From positions 1 through 64,000 of the forward strand of contig JAHJIW010000015.1 in assembly GCA_018823125.1 (NCBI GenBank): a stretch of 64,000 bases of DNA, read 5' to 3'. Positions 16,368 to 24,796 of this stretch are shown piece by piece (position 1 is the stretch's first letter; each line of letters begins with the position of its first letter). A program made the position numbers and the translations under genes. The notes beneath the pieces were generated by a model, which worked only from the letters and a program-made list of their open reading frames with translations, ran no database searches and was not told the origin of the DNA. Origin of the DNA: Candidatus Margulisiibacteriota bacterium. Its GTDB lineage: Bacteria > Margulisbacteria > WOR-1 > JAHJIW01.

Positions 16368-17168
16368 ATGAAAAAGGTTTTCTTTTTAGTATTATTATGT
16401 TGTTTAATCGTTAACCCCGTTTTTGGTACAGATGTAATCAAGTTAGCTACCACCACTTCCACCGATAATTCAGGGCTACTGAAAGCACTGTTCCCCGCTT
16501 TCGAGAAAAAATATGATGTACGCGTCGATGTGATTGCCGTGGGCACCGGAAAGGCCATAAAACTTGGAGAAAACGGCGATGTAGATGTAATCCTGGTTCA
16601 CGCGAGAGACGCGGAAGATAAATTTGTTGCCGACGGATTTGGAGTTAACCGCCGCGATGTCATGTTTAATGATTTTGTAATCCTGGGGCCTAAAAATGAT
16701 CCAGCTAAAGTTAAATCCGCAAAAAATGCCGCCGACGCCCTTAAAAAGATTGCCTCCAGTCAATTTACTTTTATTTCCCGCGGCGATGATTCCGGCACCG
16801 ACAAAAAAGAAAAAGCTCTCTGGAAAGCCGCCGGTATCGCTCCGGCCGGAAAATGGTACAACGCCGTCGGACAAGGAATGGGCGCAACCCTCCAAATTGC
16901 AAACGAAAAACAGGGATATACGCTGGCCGACCGGGGAACTTATCTTGCTTATTTAAACAAAATTGACTTAGCGGTTGTTTTTGAAGGAGATCAAGCTATG
17001 TTCAACCCCTACGGAGTAATCGCAGTCAATCCTGCACTTTACCCTGATTCAAACTATCTGGGAGCCATGCAGTTGATCGGATGGGTAACTTCGGTGCCTG
17101 GCCAAAAAATTATTAAGGATTTTCAAATTAATGGGAAACCGCTCTTTATACCATCAGCGGTAAAATAA
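16368..17168 (+). CDS. tupA: Tungstate ABC transporter substrate-binding protein TupA
   Basis: 266 residues. A signal peptide (MKKVFFLVLLCCLIVNPVFG) sends it to the periplasm. The oxyanion-binding motif TTTSTDNSGLL near residue 27 is the TupA signature and distinguishes it from ModA. Later conserved parts include FISRGDDSGTDKKE and YTLADRGTYL. It delivers tungstate, with very high affinity in known members, to TupBC. The gene follows the riboswitch, whose 3' strand holds the ribosome-binding site AAAGGAG. Confidence 0.92.
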   Translation: MKKVFFLVLLCCLIVNPVFGTDVIKLATTTSTDNSGLLKALFPAFEKKYDVRVDVIAVGTGKAIKLGENGDVDVILVHARDAEDKFVADGFGVNRRDVMFNDFVILGPKNDPAKVKSAKNAADALKKIASSQFTFISRGDDSGTDKKEKALWKAAGIAPAGKWYNAVGQGMGATLQIANEKQGYTLADRGTYLAYLNKIDLAVVFEGDQAMFNPYGVIAVNPALYPDSNYLGAMQLIGWVTSVPGQKIIKDFQINGKPLFIPSAVK

Positions 17169-17169
17169 T

Positions 17170-17868
17170 ATGAACTATATCGGCCAATCGGTAACTAAAG
17201 CGTTTGAATTGATTCTGGGTTTTGATCCGGACATCTACTTTATTGTCTGGACCTCGGTCAGAATCGCTGCCACTTCTGCGTTTTTGGCTACCTTGGCCGG
17301 TGTTCCCTTAGGATTATTGCTGGCCTTGAAAAAATTTAAAGGAAAAAGAGTGGTTTCCGCAATCTTAAATACGCTGATGGCCGTGCCCACCGTAGTAATC
17401 GGCATTTTGGTTTATTCATTTTTAACCCACCAAGCCCCGCTCGGTTCGATGGGACTGCTTTTTACTCCCACGGCAATCGTGATTGGTCAATTTTTCCTGG
17501 CCTTCCCGATTGTGGCCGCAATGGTTTTCTCAGTTGCTCAAGGAAAAGATAAAAAAATATTAAAAACTGCCTACGGTCTCGGAGCAACTCCCTTCGGCGC
17601 CATCAAATCTTTTATTTGGGAGATAAAAATCCCGCTGCTCGCCGCAATCATGGCCGGATTTGGCCGGGTGATCGGAGAAGTGGGGGTGGCCATGATGCTG
17701 GGCGGAAATATTTACCGCTACACACGAACCATGACTACCGCCATTGCACTTGAAACCTCAAAAGGTGAATTTGCATTAGGGTTAGCGCTAGGTTTTATTC
17801 TTTTGATAGTAGCTTTGGGAGTAAACTCAACCGTTTCGTATATAAATTATAGAAGTGAAAAAGCATGA
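17170..17868 (+). CDS. tupB: Tungstate ABC transporter permease TupB
   Basis: 232 residues with about five membrane helices and the ABC permease EAA-type loop (AYGLGATPFGAIKSFIWEIKI region, then GFGRVIGEVGVAMMLGGN). It follows tupA by one base and overlaps tupC by ATGA, so the three are coupled. It forms the membrane channel of the importer, as a homodimer. Confidence 0.92.
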   Translation: MNYIGQSVTKAFELILGFDPDIYFIVWTSVRIAATSAFLATLAGVPLGLLLALKKFKGKRVVSAILNTLMAVPTVVIGILVYSFLTHQAPLGSMGLLFTPTAIVIGQFFLAFPIVAAMVFSVAQGKDKKILKTAYGLGATPFGAIKSFIWEIKIPLLAAIMAGFGRVIGEVGVAMMLGGNIYRYTRTMTTAIALETSKGEFALGLALGFILLIVALGVNSTVSYINYRSEKA

Positions 17869-18836
17869 GTGTATATAAACTAGAAAAAATTAAAAGAAGC
17901 TATGACAATAACGATATTTTAGACAACGTTAACCTTACCTTTGAAGATGGAAAAATCTATTGTTTGGTTGGAGAAATCGGCTGCGGCAAAACTACCCTGC
18001 TCAATACGCTGGCATTCCTGGATGCTCCCCAAGGCGGCAATTTATTCTTTAACAATCTCCCCTCTCGCCGCAAAAATATTAGTTATTGCATGCAGCAGCC
18101 CTTTTTATTTAAAACTACGGTCTTTAACAACATTGCTTACGGCTTAAAAGCTCGCAGGGAAAATAAGGTAAACGAAAAAGTTAATAATATCAGCCGTCTT
18201 TTTGGGATTGATCCCCTACTCGATCAAAAAGTAAGCCGCTTATCCGGCGGCCAAACGCAAAAAGTCGCCCTGGCGCGAACCTTTATCCTGGACACGCCGG
18301 TTTTACTGCTCGATGAACCAACGGCCAATCTGGATGAAGCCAGTATCCAACTGCTTGAAGGTGCGCTTTCTCAGTCCAGAAAAAAAGGAAACACCATTAT
18401 TTTCGCAACCCATCAACTGGATATTGCTTATCGCCTCGCCGATGAAGTGATAACCATCCATGACCGGCAGGTTTTTCCGCAGTCGTACCAAAATTTCTTT
18501 GCAGGAGAAATTATCAGCTCAAACGGATTAAAATCTTTTAAAATCAATGATCAGATCGCATTTATTCTAGCCATCGATAAAGAAGGCCAAGCAAAAGCTT
18601 CCATCGATCCCAAGGAAATCATTATTTCAAAAGAAAAGTTTACTTCCAGCGCACGCAATTCACTTCCCGGAAAAGTAATTAGTATTATTGATGAAGGAAA
18701 AATAGTTAAACTCACTGCAGATTGTGGAATTAAACTGGTCAGCCAAATTACCCATAAATCGTTAGATGAATTAGGGATTAACGTCGGACAAAATGTCTTT
18801 TTAACGTTCAAAACTTCTTCTATAAAGGTGTATTAA
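17865..18836 (+). CDS. tupC: Tungstate ABC transporter ATP-binding protein TupC
   Basis: 323 residues. The N-terminal ATPase has Walker A GEIGCGKTT, signature LSGGQTQK, Walker B VLLLDEPTANLD and switch His in FATHQLD. Residues from about 210 form a C-terminal extension; its last ~65 residues (NSLPGKVISIIDEGKIVKLT) look like a Mop/TOBE oxyanion-binding domain, which could sense tungstate and inhibit transport. It overlaps moeA by one base. Confidence 0.9.
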   Translation: MSVYKLEKIKRSYDNNDILDNVNLTFEDGKIYCLVGEIGCGKTTLLNTLAFLDAPQGGNLFFNNLPSRRKNISYCMQQPFLFKTTVFNNIAYGLKARRENKVNEKVNNISRLFGIDPLLDQKVSRLSGGQTQKVALARTFILDTPVLLLDEPTANLDEASIQLLEGALSQSRKKGNTIIFATHQLDIAYRLADEVITIHDRQVFPQSYQNFFAGEIISSNGLKSFKINDQIAFILAIDKEGQAKASIDPKEIIISKEKFTSSARNSLPGKVISIIDEGKIVKLTADCGIKLVSQITHKSLDELGINVGQNVFLTFKTSSIKVY

Positions 18837-20008
18837 TGATTAAATCCAAAGATGCATTAAAAATAATATTAAATAATTCAAAACCGCTCGGAACGGAAGC
18901 AATCGCACTGACGGCTGCCCTGGGGCGCGTACTAGCTGAAAATATTTATTCAGACGTAAATATTCCTCCTTTTAATCGCTCGGCAATGGATGGATTTGCC
19001 ATAAATTTTAAAGATAAATCCAAAATATTTACGGTTATTGAAGATATTCCGGCCGGAAAAGTTCCAGAAAAAACTATAAGTTCCGGCAAATGTGCCCGGA
19101 TTATGACCGGCGCCATGCTTCCGCAAGGCGCAGACAAGGTTGTAATGGTAGAAAACACAAAACAAATTTCGCATAATAAAATGCAAATCGTGAAGGCCGA
19201 AAAGAAATCAAATGTTTCTCTGCAGGGCGAAGATGTAAAAAAAGGAGAACTAATATTAAAAAAAGGAACCAAAATTCGCGCCCAAGAAGCCGCCATGCTG
19301 GCTTCCGTAGGTAAACCAACCGTAAAAGTTTTGCGTCAGCCCAAAGTGGCCATTATTTCCACCGGATCCGAATTGGCCGAACCATCTCAAACCCCAAAAC
19401 CCGGTCAAATCCGAAACAGCAACAGTTCGATGCTGCTGGTTCAGCTAAAAAGGCTGGGGATCGAAGGAATCTATCTTGGAATCGCAAAAGATAACTTTAC
19501 TGCTACAAAACAATTAGTTTCAAAAGGCCTGGCACAGGCCGATATCCTGATTTTATCCGGGGGAGTTTCGGTTGGAGATTATGATTTTGTACGCGAAGTA
19601 TTAGAAGCCTGCGGCGTAAAGATTTTATTCAATAAAGTGGCCATCAAACCCGGCAAACCAACCGTTTTCGGGAAATATGGAGATAAAACCGTGTTCGGAC
19701 TGCCCGGCAATCCGGTTTCGGTGCTGATTATTTTCGATCTTTTTGTAGTTCCGGCTATCGATAAAATAGTGGGAAGGATTACCAAATCAAAACTTACCAG
19801 TCTGCGTCTCCTAAAAAACTTTCAGCGCAGAAATGCTAACCGGGAACAATATTTTCCAATTCAAATCACCAAAAGCGGCGCCCGCCCCCTTAAGTTTCAC
19901 GGCTCCGCACATATGCAGGCTTTAACCCAAGCGGATGGAATCATGCACATCGCTAAAGGGATAAAAAATTTAAAAAAAGGAACTTTAGTTAATGTTAGAC
20001 CCATATAA
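18836..20008 (+). CDS. moeA: Molybdopterin molybdenumtransferase MoeA
   Basis: 390 residues, normal length. Conserved motifs are FNRSAMDGFA near residue 45, the MGATLP-like region MTGAMLPQGADKVV, ISTGSEL, and LSGGVSVGDYDFV, followed by GLPGNPVSV. MoeA inserts molybdate (or tungstate) into adenylylated molybdopterin, releasing AMP. Located directly after the tungstate transporter, it may preferentially handle tungsten. The start overlaps tupC by TAATG. Confidence 0.93.
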   Translation: MIKSKDALKIILNNSKPLGTEAIALTAALGRVLAENIYSDVNIPPFNRSAMDGFAINFKDKSKIFTVIEDIPAGKVPEKTISSGKCARIMTGAMLPQGADKVVMVENTKQISHNKMQIVKAEKKSNVSLQGEDVKKGELILKKGTKIRAQEAAMLASVGKPTVKVLRQPKVAIISTGSELAEPSQTPKPGQIRNSNSSMLLVQLKRLGIEGIYLGIAKDNFTATKQLVSKGLAQADILILSGGVSVGDYDFVREVLEACGVKILFNKVAIKPGKPTVFGKYGDKTVFGLPGNPVSVLIIFDLFVVPAIDKIVGRITKSKLTSLRLLKNFQRRNANREQYFPIQITKSGARPLKFHGSAHMQALTQADGIMHIAKGIKNLKKGTLVNVRPI

Positions 20009-20792
20009 TCGCGATATTTATTATTTGCGCATTTCGGTTACCGATCGCTGTAATCTGCGCTGCACCTATTGCATGCCGGAGGAAGGTGTTACGCTGAAAT
20101 CTCACCACGATATTTTAAGCTATGAAGAAATCGAAGAAATTGTCAGAGTTGCAGTTAAATTAGGTTTTTATAAATTCCGTTTAACCGGCGGTGAACCACT
20201 AATTCGCAAAGGCATTTTAGATTTAGTTAGAACTTTAGCTAATATCGAAGGAATAGAAACACTGGCCATGACCACGAATGGACTTTTACTCCCAAAATAT
20301 GCAACAGAACTTAAAGCTGTGGGGCTTTCACGCCTAAACATCAGTCTTGATTCGCTTCGGGCGGATAGATATCGCCAAATTAGTCGCGGAGGAGATTTAA
20401 CCCTAGCGCTGGCCGGAATTCAAGCCGCACGCGAAGCCGGTTTTGAAAAAACCAAACTGAACGCAGTACTGGTAGATGGCTTTAACGACGACGAAAAAGA
20501 AAATCTTAAAAAATTTGCGGCAGAAAATAATATGCAGGCCCGTTTCATTAAGAAAATGGACTTAAAAAGCGGCGATTATTACCAAGTTGAAGGCGGCGCA
20601 GGCGGTAATTGTTCGATCTGCAACCGTATTCGTCTTACCGCCGACGGAAAAATGAGATCCTGTCTTTTTTCTGACTGTGAATTTGATATACGAAAAGAAG
20701 GCATCGAGGAAGCTTTCCGAAAAGCCATCGGCAACAAACCCCAAAAGGGACACAAATCTTTAAAAAGGGAGATGATTCAAATTGGCGGATAA
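19992..20792 (+). CDS. moaA: GTP 3',8-cyclase MoaA, compact form
   Basis: 266 residues against the usual ~325-340. The radical SAM site is CNLRCTYC (C-x3-C-x2-C, about residues 21-28); the C-terminal GTP-binding cluster is CSICNRIRLTADGKMRSC, and the chain ends in the required Gly-Gly. Around residue 190 about 50-60 residues are missing between RFIKKMDL and GGNCSICNR, where other MoaA proteins have the segment following RFIE-x-MP. Both clusters are intact, so I expect an active, shortened enzyme. It makes 3',8-cyclo-GTP in the first step of molybdopterin synthesis and overlaps moeA by 17 bp. Confidence 0.92.
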   Translation: MLDPYNRDIYYLRISVTDRCNLRCTYCMPEEGVTLKSHHDILSYEEIEEIVRVAVKLGFYKFRLTGGEPLIRKGILDLVRTLANIEGIETLAMTTNGLLLPKYATELKAVGLSRLNISLDSLRADRYRQISRGGDLTLALAGIQAAREAGFEKTKLNAVLVDGFNDDEKENLKKFAAENNMQARFIKKMDLKSGDYYQVEGGAGGNCSICNRIRLTADGKMRSCLFSDCEFDIRKEGIEEAFRKAIGNKPQKGHKSLKREMIQIGG

Positions 20793-21237
20793 ATTTAGTC
20801 ATATAAACAACGAAGGAAAAGCTCAAATGGTGGATGTGGGAAGCAAGCCAGACGTCAAACGCATTGCGATTGCCAAGGGAAATATAGCGCTGGCCCCGGA
20901 AACAATTAAGCTTATCCGGGAAAATCAAATCAAAAAGGGAGACGTAATCTCGGTTGCTAAAATTGCCGGGATTCAGGCAGCTAAAAAGACCCATGAACTC
21001 ATTCCGCTCTGCCACCCGCTGGCTTTGACCAATATTGATCTCTCGTTTGATATCAAAGAGAATAAAGTGGAGATCGAGTCCAAGGTTGAATGCATCGGCA
21101 AAACCGGAGTTGAGATGGAAGCGCTGACTGCGGTGTCGGCAGCAGCCCTAACCATTTATGACATGTGTAAAGCAGTCGATAAAAACATGAAAATTGGAGA
21201 TATTTACCTATGCCAAAAATCCAAGCAGTCTGTATAA
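20782..21237 (+). CDS. moaC: Cyclic pyranopterin monophosphate synthase MoaC
   Basis: 151 residues. Conserved motifs are MVDVGSKPDVKR at the N-terminus, AAKKTHELIPLCHPL, and GVEMEALTAVSAAALTIYDMCK with the catalytic Lys nearby. It converts 3',8-cyclo-GTP to cyclic pyranopterin monophosphate. I place the start at a TTG that overlaps the moaA stop by 11 bp, with GGGAGATGATT upstream. The MoaD/MoaE molybdopterin synthase needed for the next step is not in the window. Confidence 0.93.
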   Translation: MADKFSHINNEGKAQMVDVGSKPDVKRIAIAKGNIALAPETIKLIRENQIKKGDVISVAKIAGIQAAKKTHELIPLCHPLALTNIDLSFDIKENKVEIESKVECIGKTGVEMEALTAVSAAALTIYDMCKAVDKNMKIGDIYLCQKSKQSV

Positions 21238-21638
21238 ATAAATCCAAGGGCAGAAAATTCGCTGACTCCGAGATTAACTTAATTGCAGATCTTGGAGTTG
21301 AAGGCGACTTTCACGCAAAGGGCGGAGAACGACAAGTAAGCTTGTTGGCACACGAAAGTATTGAAAAAATGCGAGCCAAGGGACTTAACCTTGACGACGG
21401 AGCTTTCGGTGAAAATATCGTAACCGAAGGAATTGAATTAGTCGCACTTAAAATCGGCCAAAAATTAAAAATCGGCGAGGCAGAAGTGGAAGTAACCAAA
21501 ATCGGCAAAGAATGTGTCGAGCGCTGCGCAATATTTTACCAAACCGGCGACTGTATCATGCCGCGGGAAGGTATTTTTGGCAAAGTTTTGGTCGGCGGCA
21601 AAGTAAAAGCCAAAGATGCTTTGGAGGTTTTACCATGA
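21210..21638 (+). CDS. MOSC-domain protein (molybdenum cofactor related)
   Basis: 142 residues consisting of one MOSC domain: GVEGDFHAKGGERQVSLLA and DGAFGENIVTEGIEL are typical, and cysteines occur in GKECVERCAIFYQTGDC. MOSC domains bind sulfurated or metallated pterins, or move sulfur to the cofactor. It lies between moaC and mogA, with 28-bp and 4-bp overlaps, which fits a cofactor-maturation role. Confidence 0.85.
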   Translation: MPKIQAVCINKSKGRKFADSEINLIADLGVEGDFHAKGGERQVSLLAHESIEKMRAKGLNLDDGAFGENIVTEGIELVALKIGQKLKIGEAEVEVTKIGKECVERCAIFYQTGDCIMPREGIFGKVLVGGKVKAKDALEVLP

Positions 21639-22117
21639 AAGTAGGAATTATTACGGTTTCAGATAAAGGTTCTAAAGGAGAAAGAGAAGATTTAAGTGGA
21701 AAAGCTATCCGTGAAATTGTAAAAGCTGAATCTTATGGATATATTGTCGTTCCGGATGAAATGGATAAAATATCTAACGCCTTAATCGAATTTATTGATA
21801 AAAAAGGCTGTGATTTAGTTATTACTACCGGCGGAACCGGTTTATCTCCCCGAGATGTCACTCCCGAAGCCACTAAAAATGTAATTGATCGAGAAATTCC
21901 GGGACTAGCCGAAGCGATGCGCATGGAATCTTATAAAATCAAAAAAACCGCCCTGCTCTCCCGAGCCGTTTGCGGCAGCCGCGGTAAAAGTTTAGTAGTA
22001 AATCTTCCCGGCAGTCCTAAGGCAGTTAAAGAGTGCTTGGCAATCATTTCACCGGTCATTTCGCACGCTTTAGAGGTCCTAGAAAAAGGTAGTGTAGAGT
22101 GTGGAAAAATAGTATAA
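21635..22117 (+). CDS. mogA: Molybdopterin adenylyltransferase MogA/MoaB family
   Basis: 160 residues. Motifs are GIITVSDKGSKGEREDLSG at the N-terminus, TTGGTGLSPRDVTPEAT and NLPGSPKAV. It adenylylates molybdopterin, giving the substrate of MoeA. I chose the ATG at 21635, which overlaps the MOSC gene stop (ATGA) and gives the normal N-terminus; an upstream in-frame start adds 41 unrelated residues. Confidence 0.92.
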   Translation: MKVGIITVSDKGSKGEREDLSGKAIREIVKAESYGYIVVPDEMDKISNALIEFIDKKGCDLVITTGGTGLSPRDVTPEATKNVIDREIPGLAEAMRMESYKIKKTALLSRAVCGSRGKSLVVNLPGSPKAVKECLAIISPVISHALEVLEKGSVECGKIV

Positions 22118-22131
22118 AATAAGAGATAAAT

Positions 22132-23199
22132 ATGCAATACGCCGTACTTAAAAAAGAGTATTTAAACGAATTTATTACTAGGTTAGCCCAGGATCAAAAA
22201 GTAATTGCTCCGGTTGCTAAAGGCTATAATCAGTTTGCTTTTGAAGAAGTAAAATCCGGAGAAAAAGTAGCCCTGGATCACATTCCCACCATCCTGCCTC
22301 CCAAGAAATATTTTATGCCACAATATGAAACGCTGGCCACCTATCACGCCAATAGCAGCCAAAAAATGAATCCCGTGGTGGAATGCGAAGACCTGATTCT
22401 CTTTGGAGTACATACCTGCGATTTAGCCGGCATTCAGTGTTTAAACATGGTCTTTTCAGAGCGGCCCAAAGACATCAATTATTTAATCCGCAAAAGCAAA
22501 ATTACCATCATTGGATACGGCTGCAACGATTATTGCGATGAATATGCCAGCTGCCGTTTAGTGCACAGCCATACCCCCAACGGCGGCTATGATCTTTTTT
22601 TTATTAATCTTGGCGATAAATTCTTCGTGCACATCAATACCCTGGCCGGCGATGAAATAACTGAAAAAACTAATCTTTTTGAACCCGCTACCCCAGCGGA
22701 TCTTAATGCTTTAGCTAAAATCAGAGAAAAGAAAAGAGAAATTTTTGCAAATGAAGTTCCGGTAGTGCACGAAAGAATGCCTGAAATGTTTAGTAAAAGT
22801 TATGACAGCAACGTGTGGGAAGATTTAGGTAAACGCTGTCTGGCTTGCGGAAACTGTACCAATGTTTGTCCCACCTGTTATTGTTTTGACGTCACGGATG
22901 AACCCAATCTTGATTTACAAACCGGGAAACGCTTCCGCCGCTGGGATTCCTGTCAGAATGAAGCCTTTGCAAAAGTTGCCGGCGGAGAAAGCTTTCGCAA
23001 AGAAAGAAGCGCGCGCCAGCGCCATCGCTACTTTCGAAAATTTAAATATCCCATGGAAAAATTTTCCAGGCTCTTTTGCACCGGCTGCGGCCGCTGCAGC
23101 CGCACCTGCATGGCCAAAATCAACCTAAAAGAAACCTTAAACCAATTAGTCGAGGAACAAGGCATGAAAAATCTCAAAGCCGGCAGAGAAACCGAATGA
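22132..23199 (+). CDS. hydB: [NiFe] hydrogenase beta subunit (iron-sulfur, HydB family)
   Basis: 355 residues. Two [4Fe-4S] motifs lie in the C-terminal part: RCLACGNCTNVCPTCYC and FCTGCGRCSRTCMAKI. The central region resembles the group-3b (sulf)hydrogenase beta subunit and AsrA. It should carry electrons between the hydrogenase small subunit and the flavin subunit encoded next, with which it overlaps by ATGA. It is a paralogue of 14283-15320 but only distantly similar outside the cluster region. Confidence 0.88.
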   Translation: MQYAVLKKEYLNEFITRLAQDQKVIAPVAKGYNQFAFEEVKSGEKVALDHIPTILPPKKYFMPQYETLATYHANSSQKMNPVVECEDLILFGVHTCDLAGIQCLNMVFSERPKDINYLIRKSKITIIGYGCNDYCDEYASCRLVHSHTPNGGYDLFFINLGDKFFVHINTLAGDEITEKTNLFEPATPADLNALAKIREKKREIFANEVPVVHERMPEMFSKSYDSNVWEDLGKRCLACGNCTNVCPTCYCFDVTDEPNLDLQTGKRFRRWDSCQNEAFAKVAGGESFRKERSARQRHRYFRKFKYPMEKFSRLFCTGCGRCSRTCMAKINLKETLNQLVEEQGMKNLKAGRETE

Positions 23200-24032
23200 A
23201 AAAACTAACGCTTAAAGATTCAGAATATGAAATAAAAAAAGGCAAAATCCTCCGCGTAAGAAAGATGACGGCAATCGAAACGTTTTTCGAAATTGCGTTG
23301 CCCGGAGGAGAAAGCCTTGACCATGAACCCGGGCAATTTGTCGAAGTTTCATTATTTGGCGTCGGTGAAGCCCCCATTTCGGTTACTTCCTCTCCCACCA
23401 AAAGAGGCTCTTTTGAATTAGCAGTTAGAAACGTTGGAAAAGTTACCGGAGCACTGCACAAACTAAAAGAAGGCGACGAAGTCGGCATCCGGGGCCCCTT
23501 TGGCAAAGGCTTTCCGGTCAGAATATTTGAAGGAAATGATCTACTCTGTGTTGCGGGGGGACTGGGCATTGTTCCTTTGCGTTCTCTGATTAACTACGTA
23601 ATCGATAACCGCCGCGACTTTGGTAAAGTTGAAATTTTGTTGGGTTGTAAAACCCCCAAAGACATGCTTTTTAACGAAGAAGTTGATGAATGGAATAAAC
23701 GTCTGGACGTTAAGTTAAACTGTACCGTCGATAAAGCCGATCCGGATTGGAAAGGCAATGTCGGCCTGATTACCTCCCTCATTCCAGGAATCAACCTTAA
23801 GCCCGAACGTACCTTTGCCGTGGTAGTCGGCCCACCCATTATGTATAAGTTTGTGATTAAGGAATTATTAAAAAAAGAAATTCCCGAGCGCCATATTTTA
23901 GTTTCACTTGAGCGACACATGAAATGCGGTTTAGGAAAATGCGGCCACTGTCAGATCAATAATTTTTATTGCTGCCAGGACGGTCCCGTATTTTCTTACG
24001 ATAAAATTAAAAATATTCCAGAGGCTCTATAA
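23196..24032 (+). CDS. [NiFe] hydrogenase gamma subunit (FAD/NAD(P)-binding diaphorase)
   Basis: 278 residues of the ferredoxin-NADP reductase fold, with EPGQFVEVSLFGVGEAPISV (flavin), GGLGIVPLRSL and VGPP (nucleotide) and a C-terminal [2Fe-2S] motif CGLGKCGHCQINNFYCC. This is the family often called HydG in sulfhydrogenases, unrelated to the radical SAM HydG at 28113. I chose the ATG at 23196 because it overlaps the beta stop and gives the family N-terminus. It is the probable NAD(P)H site. Confidence 0.9.
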   Translation: MKKLTLKDSEYEIKKGKILRVRKMTAIETFFEIALPGGESLDHEPGQFVEVSLFGVGEAPISVTSSPTKRGSFELAVRNVGKVTGALHKLKEGDEVGIRGPFGKGFPVRIFEGNDLLCVAGGLGIVPLRSLINYVIDNRRDFGKVEILLGCKTPKDMLFNEEVDEWNKRLDVKLNCTVDKADPDWKGNVGLITSLIPGINLKPERTFAVVVGPPIMYKFVIKELLKKEIPERHILVSLERHMKCGLGKCGHCQINNFYCCQDGPVFSYDKIKNIPEAL

Positions 24033-24034
24033 TT

Positions 24035-24796
24035 ATGTCAAAACCAAAAGTTGCATTTTTTGATTTTGCCTGCTGTGAAGGCTGCCAATTACAGGTTGCT
24101 AATATGGGCGAATCATTACTCGACGTGTTGGGTGCGATCGATGTCGTAGAATTCCGCGAGGTCATGTCCGAAAAATGGGATCAAGACTTTGACGTGGCCA
24201 TTGTTGAAGGAAGCATTACCACTCCCCACGCCATCGAAAAAATAAAGAAAATCAGAGAACGCTGTAAAGTTTTAATCGCCTACGGTTCCTGTGCTACCAT
24301 CGGCGGCGTCAACGGCATGAAAAATAACTTCCCGCTCGACAAAATCCGTGAAGAAGTTTACGGAAAAGATTATAAATACTTTGAAACGGTTGAAACCCGC
24401 GCGGTGCCCCAGGTTGTAAAAGTTGATTATCTGGTGCACGGCTGCCCGGTCTATATCCCGGAATTCGTGAACGTACTTAAAGCGGTGCTGGCCGGCCTGC
24501 CCTATCAGGTTCCGGATCATGCGGTCTGCGTTGAATGTAAACTTAACGAAAACGTTTGCGTGTACGAAAAAGGCGTTACCTGCCTGGGGCCCGTCACCAA
24601 AGCCGGTTGTAATTCATGGTGTATCAATAACGGCAATATCTGCTACGGCTGCCGGGGCATGGTTACCAATCCAAACGAAAACGGCGCCAAAGACGTAATC
24701 GAAAAATATAATGTTCCGATGAATTTAGTCAGGAACAAAATGAACATGTATAACCAATGCAGGGAGATTGATCAAAGTGAGCAAAAGAAACGTTAG
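24035..24796 (+). CDS. hydD: [NiFe] hydrogenase small (delta) subunit, group 3-like
   Basis: 253 residues. The proximal cluster ligands are C14, C17 (CCEGCQ), C86 (GSCATIGG) and C137 (HGCPVY). Further cysteines at 165-206 (CVECKLNENVC, CLGP, CNSWC, CYGC) provide medial and distal clusters. No Tat signal is present, so the enzyme is cytoplasmic, as in group 3. It passes electrons from the NiFe site to the beta subunit. It overlaps the large subunit by 20 bp. Confidence 0.92.
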   Translation: MSKPKVAFFDFACCEGCQLQVANMGESLLDVLGAIDVVEFREVMSEKWDQDFDVAIVEGSITTPHAIEKIKKIRERCKVLIAYGSCATIGGVNGMKNNFPLDKIREEVYGKDYKYFETVETRAVPQVVKVDYLVHGCPVYIPEFVNVLKAVLAGLPYQVPDHAVCVECKLNENVCVYEKGVTCLGPVTKAGCNSWCINNGNICYGCRGMVTNPNENGAKDVIEKYNVPMNLVRNKMNMYNQCREIDQSEQKKR

